6,158 nt of DNA from an uncultured Acetatifactor sp. (GCA_947626405.1 CANQSE010000127.1:1-6158), one strand, 5' to 3'. Counted from the first letter of the stretch, positions 1 through 5,714 are shown. Notes: a model not told the origin generated them from the letters alone. Numbers and translations are program-made.

Positions 1-69
1 CCCATGTAACCATACAAATAGTCAGCGCCACCGAGCTTTTACTTGTTCGCGTTAATATAATCTAAAACA

Positions 70-294
70 TTGGTCTGGCTGTCAACAGCGCCCGCTAACA
101 AGCTGGCAAAGGAATATTTAAAGGACGTGAAATATGTTGTGATCGACGCGGAGGAAAACATGGAGCTTGCCGCAAGGTATGGCGTCATGCAGGCTCCTAC
201 GCTGGTTGTGGTTGACGGGGACAGCCATAAGAAATATGTTAATGCCTCAAATATAAAAAAGTATGCCGAAAGCCTTGCGGCCGTACTCGCGTAG
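70..294 (+). CDS. Thioredoxin-fold C-terminal fragment (probable tail of anaerobic ribonucleotide reductase NrdD); 5' end missing or broken
   Basis: This is the 3' part of a thioredoxin/glutaredoxin-like domain. The stretch LAKEYLKDVKYVVIDAEEN, then RYGVMQAPTLVVVDGD with the cis-proline after QA, and the ending SNIKKYAESL fit the beta-alpha-beta-beta-alpha half of the fold. From memory, many Lachnospiraceae class III ribonucleoside-triphosphate reductases end in such a domain, opened by a CPNCK-type redox motif. Here the equivalent position reads APANK, so both cysteines are absent. The frame is closed by TAA at 58-60, and the only upstream start is TTG at 70 with no ribosome site. Recognisable homology starts only at about base 109. 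The fragment is therefore either a degraded gene or the far side of a rearrangement or assembly join. The reductase assignment is inference; the thioredoxin fold is fairly secure. The stop codon lies inside a terminator-like hairpin. Confidence 0.55.
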   Translation: MVWLSTAPANKLAKEYLKDVKYVVIDAEENMELAARYGVMQAPTLVVVDGDSHKKYVNASNIKKYAESLAAVLA

Positions 295-309
295 GGCGCA
301 GAGTTTTTT
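286..309 (+). terminator. Probable intrinsic terminator overlapping the thioredoxin-fragment stop codon
   Basis: CTCGCG (286-291) pairs with CGC-A-GAG (297-303, one bulged A) around a 5-nt loop, followed directly by six T (304-309). The loop contains the TAG stop (292-294). The stem is short but GC-rich and the U-tract is in the right place. It would separate transcription of the upstream gene from pyrF. Confidence 0.45.
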
Positions 310-312
310 ATA

Positions 313-360
313 GCCGCTGTGCGGGCGGGAGTAAAAATATTTTTGCGTGCGCAGTGCGGC
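313..360 (+). other. Inverted repeat / possible hairpin in the pyrF leader
   Basis: GCCGC-TG-TGCG (313-323) can pair with CGCA-GT-GCGGC (350-360), giving 5 bp, a 2x2 internal mismatch and 4 bp. The enclosed DNA contains the perfect 12-bp palindrome AAAAATATTTTT (333-344). The structure ends 15 nt before the pyrF start. It could be a leader hairpin or a regulatory site. No recognisable riboswitch or PyrR-type attenuator is seen. Confidence 0.3.
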
Positions 361-375
361 GGAAACGGGGAAAAT

Positions 376-1308
376 ATGATTGACAAGCTGATAGACAGGA
401 TAAAAAAGACAAATGCGCCCATTGTTGTGGGGCTAGATCCCATGATGAAATTTGTGCCTGAGCATATACGCGAAGCGGCGTTTAAGGAATACGGGGAAAC
501 TCTTGAGGGCGCGGCTGAAGCGATCTGGCAGTATAACAAGGGAATAATAGACGCAGTGTACGACCTGATTCCGGCCGTGAAACCGCAGATCGCCATGTAC
601 GAGCAGTTTGGAATCCCGGGGCTTTCAGTTTTTCGGAGGACCGTAAAATACTGTAAGGAAAAAGGGCTTGTTGTCATCGGCGACGTAAAGAGGGGCGATA
701 TAGGCTCCACATCAGAAGCATACGCGGCCGCGCATCTTGGAAGGGTACAGGTTGGCGGGAGCGTCTTAAGCGTTTTTGACGAGGATTTTGCGACGGTGAA
801 CCCTTATTTGGGATCGGACGGCATAAAGCCTTTTTTGAAGGTGTGCAAAGAGGAGAAAAAGGGAATTTTTGTTCTGGTAAAGACTTCCAACCCAAGCAGC
901 GGGGAGCTTCAGGATAAGCCGGTGGACAAAAAGCCCGTCTACGAGCTGGTCGGGGAGCAGGTCGCGGCATGGGGAGAGGAGTGTATGGGCAGCGGCTCGT
1001 ACAGCTATGTCGGTGCGGTGGTAGGAGCAACATATCCGGAGCAGGGAAAAATCATGCGGAAGGTTATGCCGAAAGCGTTTATACTTGTGCCGGGATATGG
1101 CGCCCAGGGCGGTACGGGTGCGGATCTGGTGCATTTCTTTAACGAAGACGGTCTCGGCGCCATCGTAAACTCCTCGAGGGGCATCATTGCCGCCTATCAG
1201 CAGGATAAGTACGCTGGATACGGGCAGCAGGGATACGCGGATGCCGCCAGGGCGGCGGTGATTGCAATGCGTGAGGATATAAACACAAGCCTCGCGGGCA
1301 GAGCTTAA
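376..1308 (+). CDS. pyrF: Orotidine-5'-phosphate decarboxylase (PyrF, type 2 subfamily)
   Basis: Decarboxylates OMP to UMP, the last step of de novo pyrimidine synthesis, in the cytoplasm. The 310-residue product matches the longer bacterial type 2 enzymes rather than the ~235-residue type 1. Visible motifs are VVGLDP with D21, the substrate-contact stretch AVKPQ (K69), and the catalytic GDVKRGDIGST (101-112), which supplies the D-K-x-x-D charged network (D103, K105, D108). Also seen are TVNPYLG (140-146), VKTSNPSS (168-175), the phosphate loop LVPGYGAQGG (237-246) and NSSRGI (265-270). I chose ATG 376, preceded by GGGGA at 367-371; the upstream in-frame GTG at 319 lies in a hairpin and adds residues unlike the family. 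The gene follows a likely terminator, so it probably has its own promoter, although I could not pick one out. Its stop overlaps the convergent minus-strand gene by 4 bp. Confidence 0.95.
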   Translation: MIDKLIDRIKKTNAPIVVGLDPMMKFVPEHIREAAFKEYGETLEGAAEAIWQYNKGIIDAVYDLIPAVKPQIAMYEQFGIPGLSVFRRTVKYCKEKGLVVIGDVKRGDIGSTSEAYAAAHLGRVQVGGSVLSVFDEDFATVNPYLGSDGIKPFLKVCKEEKKGIFVLVKTSNPSSGELQDKPVDKKPVYELVGEQVAAWGEECMGSGSYSYVGAVVGATYPEQGKIMRKVMPKAFILVPGYGAQGGTGADLVHFFNEDGLGAIVNSSRGIIAAYQQDKYAGYGQQGYADAARAAVIAMREDINTSLAGRA

Positions 1309-1997
1309 CGAGGACGCTGCGCGGGCGGTCTGAAGCCTCCGGAGGTCCCGAAAATGCGGCTGCAGCCGTAGGTCGGGGGAAGGCTTAAAGCAGGCTCTGC
1401 GGCCGAGCGGTTCGGGCAGCCTGAATTTTGGCAGCCACGGCATATGCCGGCGCAGCGGACATTTTTATCTTCCGTGAGCACGGCTTCAAAGACCACGCTT
1501 TTTGAAGGTGTCATATAGAATGTGTCGCTGCAGGCAATGGGCATTTCGAGTTCCTCTATTATGCGGGGGATTTCCTTAAGGGGCGGTGCTCCGGCGTCGC
1601 CCGGGAAGCGGTACAGCGCAACGTGAAAACGGGTGTCGGACGCCACAAATCGGTTGTAATAACCGTATGCAAGCATCAGAAGCTCGCCGCAGATGCTCTC
1701 GGTCATATATGCCTCCCCGAGAAGTCCCAGCGAGATGTACCGCTCCTGGAGAATGTCGGGTCCGCAGCCGAGAGTCATTGCAGCTATGCTGTGTGCGCGG
1801 ATTCTGCCGTCAGAGCCTTTGTCTTCAATGATCTTATGGTTCCAGCCGGCGCCGTTTTGCAGGTGCGGGGCAAGCTCCCCGGACACACGGATCAGATCCG
1901 TAAGCTGGTCGGGCTGATAATGATATTTGCTAAGGACATGCTTCGAAAAAGCCGGAGCTGCCATATTGTCGAGTAACTCCTGAAAAAAATGTTTCAT
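1305..1997 (-). CDS. Stand-alone methionine-synthase-activation-domain-like protein with C-terminal four-cysteine cluster
   Basis: The 230-residue product resembles the clostridial free-standing versions of the B12-dependent methionine synthase activation domain (MetH C-terminal, PF02965 type), which bind AdoMet and support reductive reactivation of the cobalamin enzyme. Supporting stretches are AHSIAAMTLGCGPDI (68-82), a helical YMTESICGELLMLAYGYYNRF region (97-117), YRFPGDAGAPPLKEIPRII (129-147), and SDTFYMTPSKSVVFEAVLTE (157-176), which fits the MxPxKSV signature. C182, C186, C189 and C194 then form a CX3CX2CX4C cluster ending CPNR, which could bind Fe-S or zinc. The last ~33 residues are low in recognisable structure. 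The classic MetH AdoMet motif RxRPAPGYP is not visible, so the exact partner is uncertain. ATG at 1997 has GAGG (2005-2002) 4 nt upstream. No methionine synthase gene is in view. The 3' end overlaps pyrF by 4 bp, tail to tail. Confidence 0.7.
   Translation of the reverse strand: MKHFFQELLDNMAAPAFSKHVLSKYHYQPDQLTDLIRVSGELAPHLQNGAGWNHKIIEDKGSDGRIRAHSIAAMTLGCGPDILQERYISLGLLGEAYMTESICGELLMLAYGYYNRFVASDTRFHVALYRFPGDAGAPPLKEIPRIIEELEMPIACSDTFYMTPSKSVVFEAVLTEDKNVRCAGICRGCQNSGCPNRSAAEPALSLPPTYGCSRIFGTSGGFRPPAQRPR
1336..1368. repeat. Two short perfect palindromes in the tail of the minus-strand gene
   Basis: CCTCCGGAGG (1336-1345) and CGGCTGCAGCCG (1357-1368) are perfect palindromes 11 bp apart, 28-60 bp past the pyrF stop and within the opposite gene's last codons. 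Neither is followed by a T-run, so they are not standard terminators. They may help end or stabilise the convergent transcripts. Confidence 0.3.
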
Positions 1998-2010
1998 TTA
2001 ACCTCATTCC

Positions 2011-2030
2011 AAGGCGAATATATTCGCCTT
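2011..2030. promoter_or_regulatory. Perfect 20-bp palindrome upstream of the methionine-synthase-activation-like gene (candidate operator)
   Basis: AAGGCGAATA (2011-2020) is followed with no gap by its exact reverse complement (2021-2030). It lies 13 bp upstream of the minus-strand start codon. The central TATATT could serve as a -10 on the minus strand with a short leader before the GAGG ribosome site, but I see no good matching -35. A dyad of this form in a promoter is typical of a homodimeric repressor site. As RNA it would form an 8-bp stem with a UAUA loop. It is not followed by a T-run on the plus strand. Confidence 0.5.
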
Positions 2031-2062
2031 TGAGCGTTTTTACACGACGGGGCAATTTGTGA

Positions 2063-2102
2063 CGCTCCATCCTACATTTTTACAATATCATAGATCGGAG
2101 CG
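2063..2102. repeat. Imperfect inverted repeat in the divergent intergenic region
   Basis: CGCTCCATC (2063-2071) pairs with GAT-C-GGAGCG (2093-2102, one bulged C) across a 21-nt AT-rich loop. It sits in the divergent gap (1998-2238) between the minus-strand gene and pyrE, upstream of both. Nothing else coding is seen in this gap. Its role is unknown. Confidence 0.25.
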
Positions 2103-2167
2103 AAAGAAAAGGGGTAACGCCGCGGGCCGAACTGTTGCGAAAAGGGCGGCGCGGGAAAGAAAGATGA

Positions 2168-2196
2168 TTGTTTTTTTTAAGGTTTCATGTTAGGAT
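2168..2196 (+). promoter_or_regulatory. Probable sigma-70-type promoter for pyrE
   Basis: TTGTTT (2168-2173) and TAGGAT (2191-2196) are separated by exactly 17 bp, inside a T-rich stretch. Transcription would begin near 2203, leaving a leader of about 35 nt before the pyrE ATG. That is too short for a PyrR-type attenuator, so pyrE does not appear to be controlled in the Bacillus manner here. Confidence 0.55.
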
Positions 2197-2238
2197 AAAT
2201 TGTGTATCCGCAATTCCATGCAGGAGGGTTGTATCAGG

Positions 2239-2913
2239 ATGAAACAGTACAAGCAGGAATTTATCGAATTTATGGTGGACTGCAATGTCCTTAAGTTCGG
2301 ACAGTTCACGTTAAAGAGCGGAAGACAGTCTCCCTTTTTTATGAACGCCGGTGCCTATGTGACCGGCTCCCAGTTGAGGAAGCTCGGTCAGTATTACGCC
2401 CATGCGATACACGACAATTTCGGAGACGACTTTGACGTGCTGTTCGGTCCGGCTTACAAGGGAATACCGTTAAGCGTTGCGGCGGCCATTGGATACAGCG
2501 AACTGTACGGGAAAGAGGTGCGCTATTGTTCAAACCGCAAGGAGATAAAGGATCACGGCGATGTGGGGATTTTGCTTGGCAGCAGCCTTAAGGACGGCGA
2601 CAGAGTTGTGATAATAGAGGACGTTACCACCTCGGGAAAATCCATCGAGGAGGTCTACCCGATAATTAAATCGCAGGCGGACGTGGAGATAAAAGGACTT
2701 ATGGTATCTTTAAACCGCATGGAAAAGGGTCTTGAGGGACGCATGAGCGCTCTTGATGAAATCAGGAAAAAATACGGGTTTGAGGCCAGGGCTATTGTAA
2801 CTATGGGCGAGGTAATAGAGCATCTCTACAACAAGCCCTGCAGAGGACAGGTGTATATAGACGATAAACTTAAAGCGGAGATTGACAAATATTATGAAAT
2901 GTATGGAGCATGA
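2239..2913 (+). CDS. pyrE: Orotate phosphoribosyltransferase (PyrE)
   Basis: Joins orotate and PRPP to give OMP, the substrate of PyrF, in the cytoplasm. The 224-residue product has the LKSGRQSPFFMNAG substrate region (25-38, K26) and FGPAYKGIP (69-77, K74). The flexible catalytic loop CSNRKEIKDHGD (97-108) carries K101, K104 and H106. The PRPP-binding signature VVIIEDVTTSGKS spans 123-135. The length fits the longer clostridial PyrE proteins. I chose ATG 2239, with AGGAGGG at 2222-2228 and a slightly long 10-nt gap. An in-frame ATG at 2218 and a TTG at 2200 lie at or before that ribosome site and add residues atypical of the family. A promoter lies just upstream, and a small membrane-protein gene follows after 52 bp, probably on the same transcript. 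Confidence 0.95.
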   Translation: MKQYKQEFIEFMVDCNVLKFGQFTLKSGRQSPFFMNAGAYVTGSQLRKLGQYYAHAIHDNFGDDFDVLFGPAYKGIPLSVAAAIGYSELYGKEVRYCSNRKEIKDHGDVGILLGSSLKDGDRVVIIEDVTTSGKSIEEVYPIIKSQADVEIKGLMVSLNRMEKGLEGRMSALDEIRKKYGFEARAIVTMGEVIEHLYNKPCRGQVYIDDKLKAEIDKYYEMYGA

Positions 2914-2965
2914 CGAGCACGACATCCTTATGACGGGAGAGAAAAGACAGGAGGGGAGCAGAATC

Positions 2966-3118
2966 ATGGAGCAAAAGGTTTATAATGTGATGAAGGGCGC
3001 CGGAGCCGCCAACATAGCGGTAGGCGTGATCAGTATCGTTGTGGGTATGGCGACCGGAATACTGCTGATTGTGACGGGAGCCAAGCTGATAGCCGGAAAA
3101 TCGAAGATTTTATTTTAA
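2966..3118 (+). CDS. Small single-helix membrane protein, 50 residues, unknown function
   Basis: I cannot assign a function. The product has a short polar N-terminus (MEQKVYNVMKGAG), one hydrophobic segment of about 28 residues (roughly 14-41) with several small residues spaced as in glycine-zipper helices (GVISIVVGMATGILL), and a basic end (KLIAGKSKILF). A single membrane helix is the simplest reading. The ATG at 2966 has the strong site AGGAGGGG (2949-2956) at 9 nt, which decides this start over the in-frame codons from 2882 that overlap pyrE. It lies 52 bp after pyrE with no terminator between them, so co-transcription is likely. I believe similar short proteins occur in other Lachnospiraceae, but could not check. 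A terminator-like hairpin follows 15 bp after its stop. Confidence 0.7.
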   Translation: MEQKVYNVMKGAGAANIAVGVISIVVGMATGILLIVTGAKLIAGKSKILF

Positions 3119-3133
3119 GCAAGGAGTGATATC

Positions 3134-3175
3134 GGGCATTTTCCGTAATATGGGGAAAGTGCCCTTTAGAGTTTT
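3134..3175 (+). terminator. Terminator-like hairpin between the small membrane protein and the DUF6142-like gene
   Basis: GGGCATTTTCC (3134-3144) pairs with GGAAAGTGCCC (3154-3164) over 11 bp with one T-G wobble and a 9-nt loop. TTTAGAGTTTT follows (3165-3175). The interrupted T-tract suggests a weak or conditional terminator. It runs directly into the next gene's ATG at 3176, so it could act as an attenuator or translational element instead. Confidence 0.5.
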
Positions 3176-3496
3176 ATGAAGAAAAGAAAAAGCTATATTT
3201 TCACCAACAAAAAAAATTCCCTGCGGGCTATAATGTCGGTGATTCTTGGCGTGCTCAGCCTGGCGTCGCTGTGGCTGATGGTTTTCCTTTCTTATTTAAG
3301 GGGCGGGGAGACTGAGGTGAAATACGGCTTTGTCGGACTGCTTGCGACGCTGTTTTCCATGGCGGGGCTCATACTGGCGGCTGTTACGGCGAGAGACAGG
3401 AACTATTACAGGCTGTTTCCCGTGCTTGGGATCGTGTTTAACCTGGCTGCTCTTGGGAGCGTCAGCCTGATCCTCTACGCGGGGGCGAGACTGTAG
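3176..3496 (+). CDS. DUF6142-like integral membrane protein, 106 residues
   Basis: A basic N-terminus (MKKRKSYIFTNKKNS) is followed by three predicted membrane helices at about 17-40, 50-71 and 79-103, with polar loops RGGETEVK and TARDRNYYR. The overall pattern (FTNKK-S near the start, ILGVLSLASL, FPVLGIVFN, ILYAGA at the end) resembles the DUF6142 family of Lachnospiraceae as I recall it. No biochemical role is known to me. Few-residue loops and no catalytic motif argue against an enzyme. The ATG at 3176 has no Shine-Dalgarno immediately upstream; the nearest, AAGGAG at 3121-3126, is on the far side of an 11-bp hairpin. The gene may be served by read-through from pyrE or by a promoter I cannot see. 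Confidence 0.7.
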   Translation: MKKRKSYIFTNKKNSLRAIMSVILGVLSLASLWLMVFLSYLRGGETEVKYGFVGLLATLFSMAGLILAAVTARDRNYYRLFPVLGIVFNLAALGSVSLILYAGARL

Positions 3497-3510
3497 AGCA
3501 TCTTACAGAA

Positions 3511-3540
3511 TTGAAATGACTTTAATTAATAAAATAAATT
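3511..3540 (+). promoter_or_regulatory. Candidate promoter for the M29 aminopeptidase gene
   Basis: TTGAAA (3511-3516) and TAAATT (3535-3540) are 18 bp apart in very AT-rich DNA just upstream of the 21-bp repeat array. TAAGAT (3545-3550) is an alternative -10. The AT bias makes chance matches likely, so this is tentative. If real, the repeats would lie in the transcribed leader. Confidence 0.3.
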
Positions 3541-3551
3541 GAGTTAAGATA

Positions 3552-3626
3552 ATTAATTTGCAATGCCAATAGATTAATTTGCAATGCCAATGAATTAAAA
3601 TGAAATGCAATGAATTAATTTGCAAT
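3552..3626. repeat. Four-copy tandem repeat with ~21-bp period upstream of the M29 aminopeptidase
   Basis: The 19-bp unit ATTAATTTGCAATGCCAAT occurs perfectly at 3552-3570 and 3573-3591. A diverged copy follows at 3594-3611 and a partial copy at 3614-3626 (ATTAATTTGCAAT). The unit starts are 21, 21 and 20 bp apart, about two helical turns. Each intact copy carries the palindromic core TTGCAA. The array ends 27 bp before the start codon chosen for the downstream gene. Confidence 0.8.
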
Positions 3627-3653
3627 AGATTGGTTGTAATGAAAGGAAAAACG

Positions 3654-5714
3654 ATGGAAAATATGGCGGATGTGACGGAGGAGGACAGAGCTTTGCTCAG
3701 CGAGCGGTACAGGCTTGCAATGGACAGAGTGAGCCAGATCCCGCAGGAGCATTTCGGAGCGGAAGCTTTTGAGAGGTATTTTGCGGCGGCTGCGCGTTTT
3801 TTGCTGCTCATTGACGAGACGGGAAGCTTTATCGGGCAGGGCGGTCTTAACACGGCGCCGGTTGAGGAGCTTGCAAAGCGCAACAGGGAATTGTATGAGG
3901 ATGCGGAGCCTAAGCATTACGCAGAGAGCTATTTAAATCCTGAGTACGCGGTAAATGAGCTGGGTGAGGAGCTTGGCCCCCTGCTTTCGCATCTGTACTA
4001 CAGGCTTTTTCGCCTTATCGGGTTCGTGTACGAAAACAATATTGAGGAGATTACGGTGCGGACGGAGCTGTTTGTGGAGGTCTACACCGAATTTGTATAT
4101 CGGTGGCAGGAGGATAATACGCTTCCTGACGGCCCGGTAATAAAGGATATTCTGTACTGGTCCGCAAGCGATTATCTGGATTTGAGCTCCGAGCGCGAAA
4201 TAAGGGAAATGCTGTGCCCAAAGCGGGGCGTCTGGTACGATATCGTTAAAAGCGCCGATTTAAACGACGTAAGATATCTCTACGCCTACGGGGAATATGT
4301 GAGCGACAATGAGCTTGAGACGGCAAAATTCATGGCCGGTCTTGACGAGGCGACAATTGCGTCCATGGCCGATACCTACACGGAAGGGTACCGTATCGGA
4401 TTTGAGGTCACGGGAAAGGATCTTTCACGCAAGGGAACGGTGAAGCTGGGATACCGTCTTGGATTTGAGCGTATGATGCGGCGGGCGGTGGAAAATTTTG
4501 AGAAGCTTGGTCTTAGTCCAATCTCGTACCGCGGCGGATACAGGGGATTCGGCGGTGCGCCTGTGAACCGTCAGATGGATTACGACCACAGAAACGATGA
4601 TGCGATCTATCTTGACAGACAGTATGTAAACCGTAAGCTTGACACCTGCAGGGCGGCGCTGGAAAAGTACCGCGTCCAGGCGGGCAGATACGCGGGTCCT
4701 GCGTATGTGGAGACATTCGGCGAGGAAGATTTTAAGCCTGTGAACAAGCCGCATGCGTACAGCATGTCCGAAGAACAGAACAGGCTCAAGGTGGAATTTG
4801 AGGCAAAATACGATGAGCTGACGAACCAATACATTCCGCAGGAGGAGGTGAGCTTTACCATAATCGCCTTCCCCATTCCGCAGATCGGTCCGGTGTTTAA
4901 GGAGCTCTTTGAGGAGACAATCAGGATTAATACGCTGGATTACAGGCTTTACCGCGATGTGCAGCAGAAGCTCATAGACGCTCTGGATCAGGCGGATTTC
5001 TGCATAATCAGAGGAATGAACGGAAACAGGACAGATCTTAAGGTTAATCTGTGGAAGCTTAAGGATCCCCAAAAAGAAACCATATTTGAAAACTGCGTGG
5101 CGGATGTGAACATTCCCGTGGGAGAGGTTTTTACCTCCCCTGTTCTTGAGGGGACGGAGGGCGTGCTCCACGTTAAAAGATTTTTATTGAAGGGGATGGA
5201 ATTTAAGGATCTCACGATCTCCTTCAGGGACGGAATGATAACGGATTACTGCTGTTCAAATTTTGACGTGGAAGAAGAAAACAGACGGTTCGTGATGGAA
5301 AATGTGCTCTACCGTCACGAGACGCTTCCTCTCGGCGAGTTTGCAATCGGAACAAATACAACGGCTTATGTTGTCGCAAGACGGCTCGGCGTGGAGGACA
5401 AATTTCCGATTCTCATAGCCGAAAAGACGGGACCGCACTTTGCCGTCGGGGACACGTGCTATTCCCACGTTGAGGATGTAAAGGTGTATAATCCGGACGG
5501 GAAGGAGATCGTCGCCAGAGAAAACAGCGTGGCGGCCCTGAGAAATGAAAAACCTCTGGAAGCGTATTTTAACTGTCACACCGACATTACTATCCCCTAT
5601 GACGAGCTGGGAGAGCTTACGGCGGTGCGAAAGGACGGGAGCCTTATCCCTGTCATAAGGGAGGGAAGGTTCGTGCTTGAGGGAACGGAAATCCTGAACA
5701 GGGCGTTTGAGTGA
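3654..5714 (+). CDS. M29-family metallo-aminopeptidase with a long uncharacterised N-terminal domain (686 residues)
   Basis: The C-terminal part (about 395-686) is an M29 (AmpS/PepS/aminopeptidase T) domain, which removes N-terminal residues from peptides using two metal ions in the cytoplasm. All expected ligands are present: E491 in VGEVFTSP, E562 in LGEFAIGTN, H595 and Y603 in EKTGPHFAVGDTCY, and H642 and D644 in CHTDITIP. M29 enzymes are usually ~370-415 residues. Here the usual N-terminal half is replaced by ~390 residues that I cannot assign, including a charged helical region (about 238-290), a glycine-rich stretch GGYRGFGG (294-301) and a tyrosine/arginine-rich segment. I recall similar long proteins in Lachnospiraceae, so this is probably a lineage-specific architecture, not a random fusion. 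There is no signal peptide. I chose ATG 3654, with AAAGGA at 3642-3647 and a 6-nt gap; ATG 3600 lies inside the repeat array and has no ribosome site. Confidence 0.85.
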   Translation: MENMADVTEEDRALLSERYRLAMDRVSQIPQEHFGAEAFERYFAAAARFLLLIDETGSFIGQGGLNTAPVEELAKRNRELYEDAEPKHYAESYLNPEYAVNELGEELGPLLSHLYYRLFRLIGFVYENNIEEITVRTELFVEVYTEFVYRWQEDNTLPDGPVIKDILYWSASDYLDLSSEREIREMLCPKRGVWYDIVKSADLNDVRYLYAYGEYVSDNELETAKFMAGLDEATIASMADTYTEGYRIGFEVTGKDLSRKGTVKLGYRLGFERMMRRAVENFEKLGLSPISYRGGYRGFGGAPVNRQMDYDHRNDDAIYLDRQYVNRKLDTCRAALEKYRVQAGRYAGPAYVETFGEEDFKPVNKPHAYSMSEEQNRLKVEFEAKYDELTNQYIPQEEVSFTIIAFPIPQIGPVFKELFEETIRINTLDYRLYRDVQQKLIDALDQADFCIIRGMNGNRTDLKVNLWKLKDPQKETIFENCVADVNIPVGEVFTSPVLEGTEGVLHVKRFLLKGMEFKDLTISFRDGMITDYCCSNFDVEEENRRFVMENVLYRHETLPLGEFAIGTNTTAYVVARRLGVEDKFPILIAEKTGPHFAVGDTCYSHVEDVKVYNPDGKEIVARENSVAALRNEKPLEAYFNCHTDITIPYDELGELTAVRKDGSLIPVIREGRFVLEGTEILNRAFE

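Noticed and set aside
319..375. Upstream GTG start extending PyrF by 19 residues
   Set aside because: The added residues do not resemble the PyrF N-terminus, lie within a hairpin and have no ribosome site; ATG 376 gives the normal family start.
39..710. Long minus-strand open frame (223 codons) spanning the left edge
   Set aside because: Most of it is the exact antisense of the thioredoxin fragment and pyrF, both supported by homology. Only its last ~22 codons look protein-like, and these are discussed as part of the junction.
1998..2238. Cobalamin or SAM riboswitch in the gap upstream of the activation-like gene
   Set aside because: Reading the minus strand, I see no B12-box-like or SAM-box conserved blocks, only the palindrome and one weak inverted repeat.
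2200..2238. Earlier TTG 2200 or ATG 2218 start for PyrE
   Set aside because: Both lie at or before the AGGAGGG ribosome site and would add residues not seen in PyrE proteins.
3491..3508. Terminator at the end of the DUF6142-like gene (CTGTA...TACAG)
   Set aside because: The stem is only 5 bp and no T-run follows.
3552..3626. CRISPR array
   Set aside because: The repeats are contiguous with only 2-bp gaps, have no spacers of unique sequence, and no cas genes are nearby.
3600..3653. ATG 3600 as the start of the M29 protein
   Set aside because: It falls inside the repeat array with no Shine-Dalgarno, while ATG 3654 has AAAGGA at 6 nt.
3503..3883. Minus-strand frame encoding a 7-residue tandem repeat (WHCKLI-like)
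   Set aside because: The repeat arises because the 21-bp DNA unit equals seven codons; the rest is antisense to the aminopeptidase gene and there is no ribosome site.
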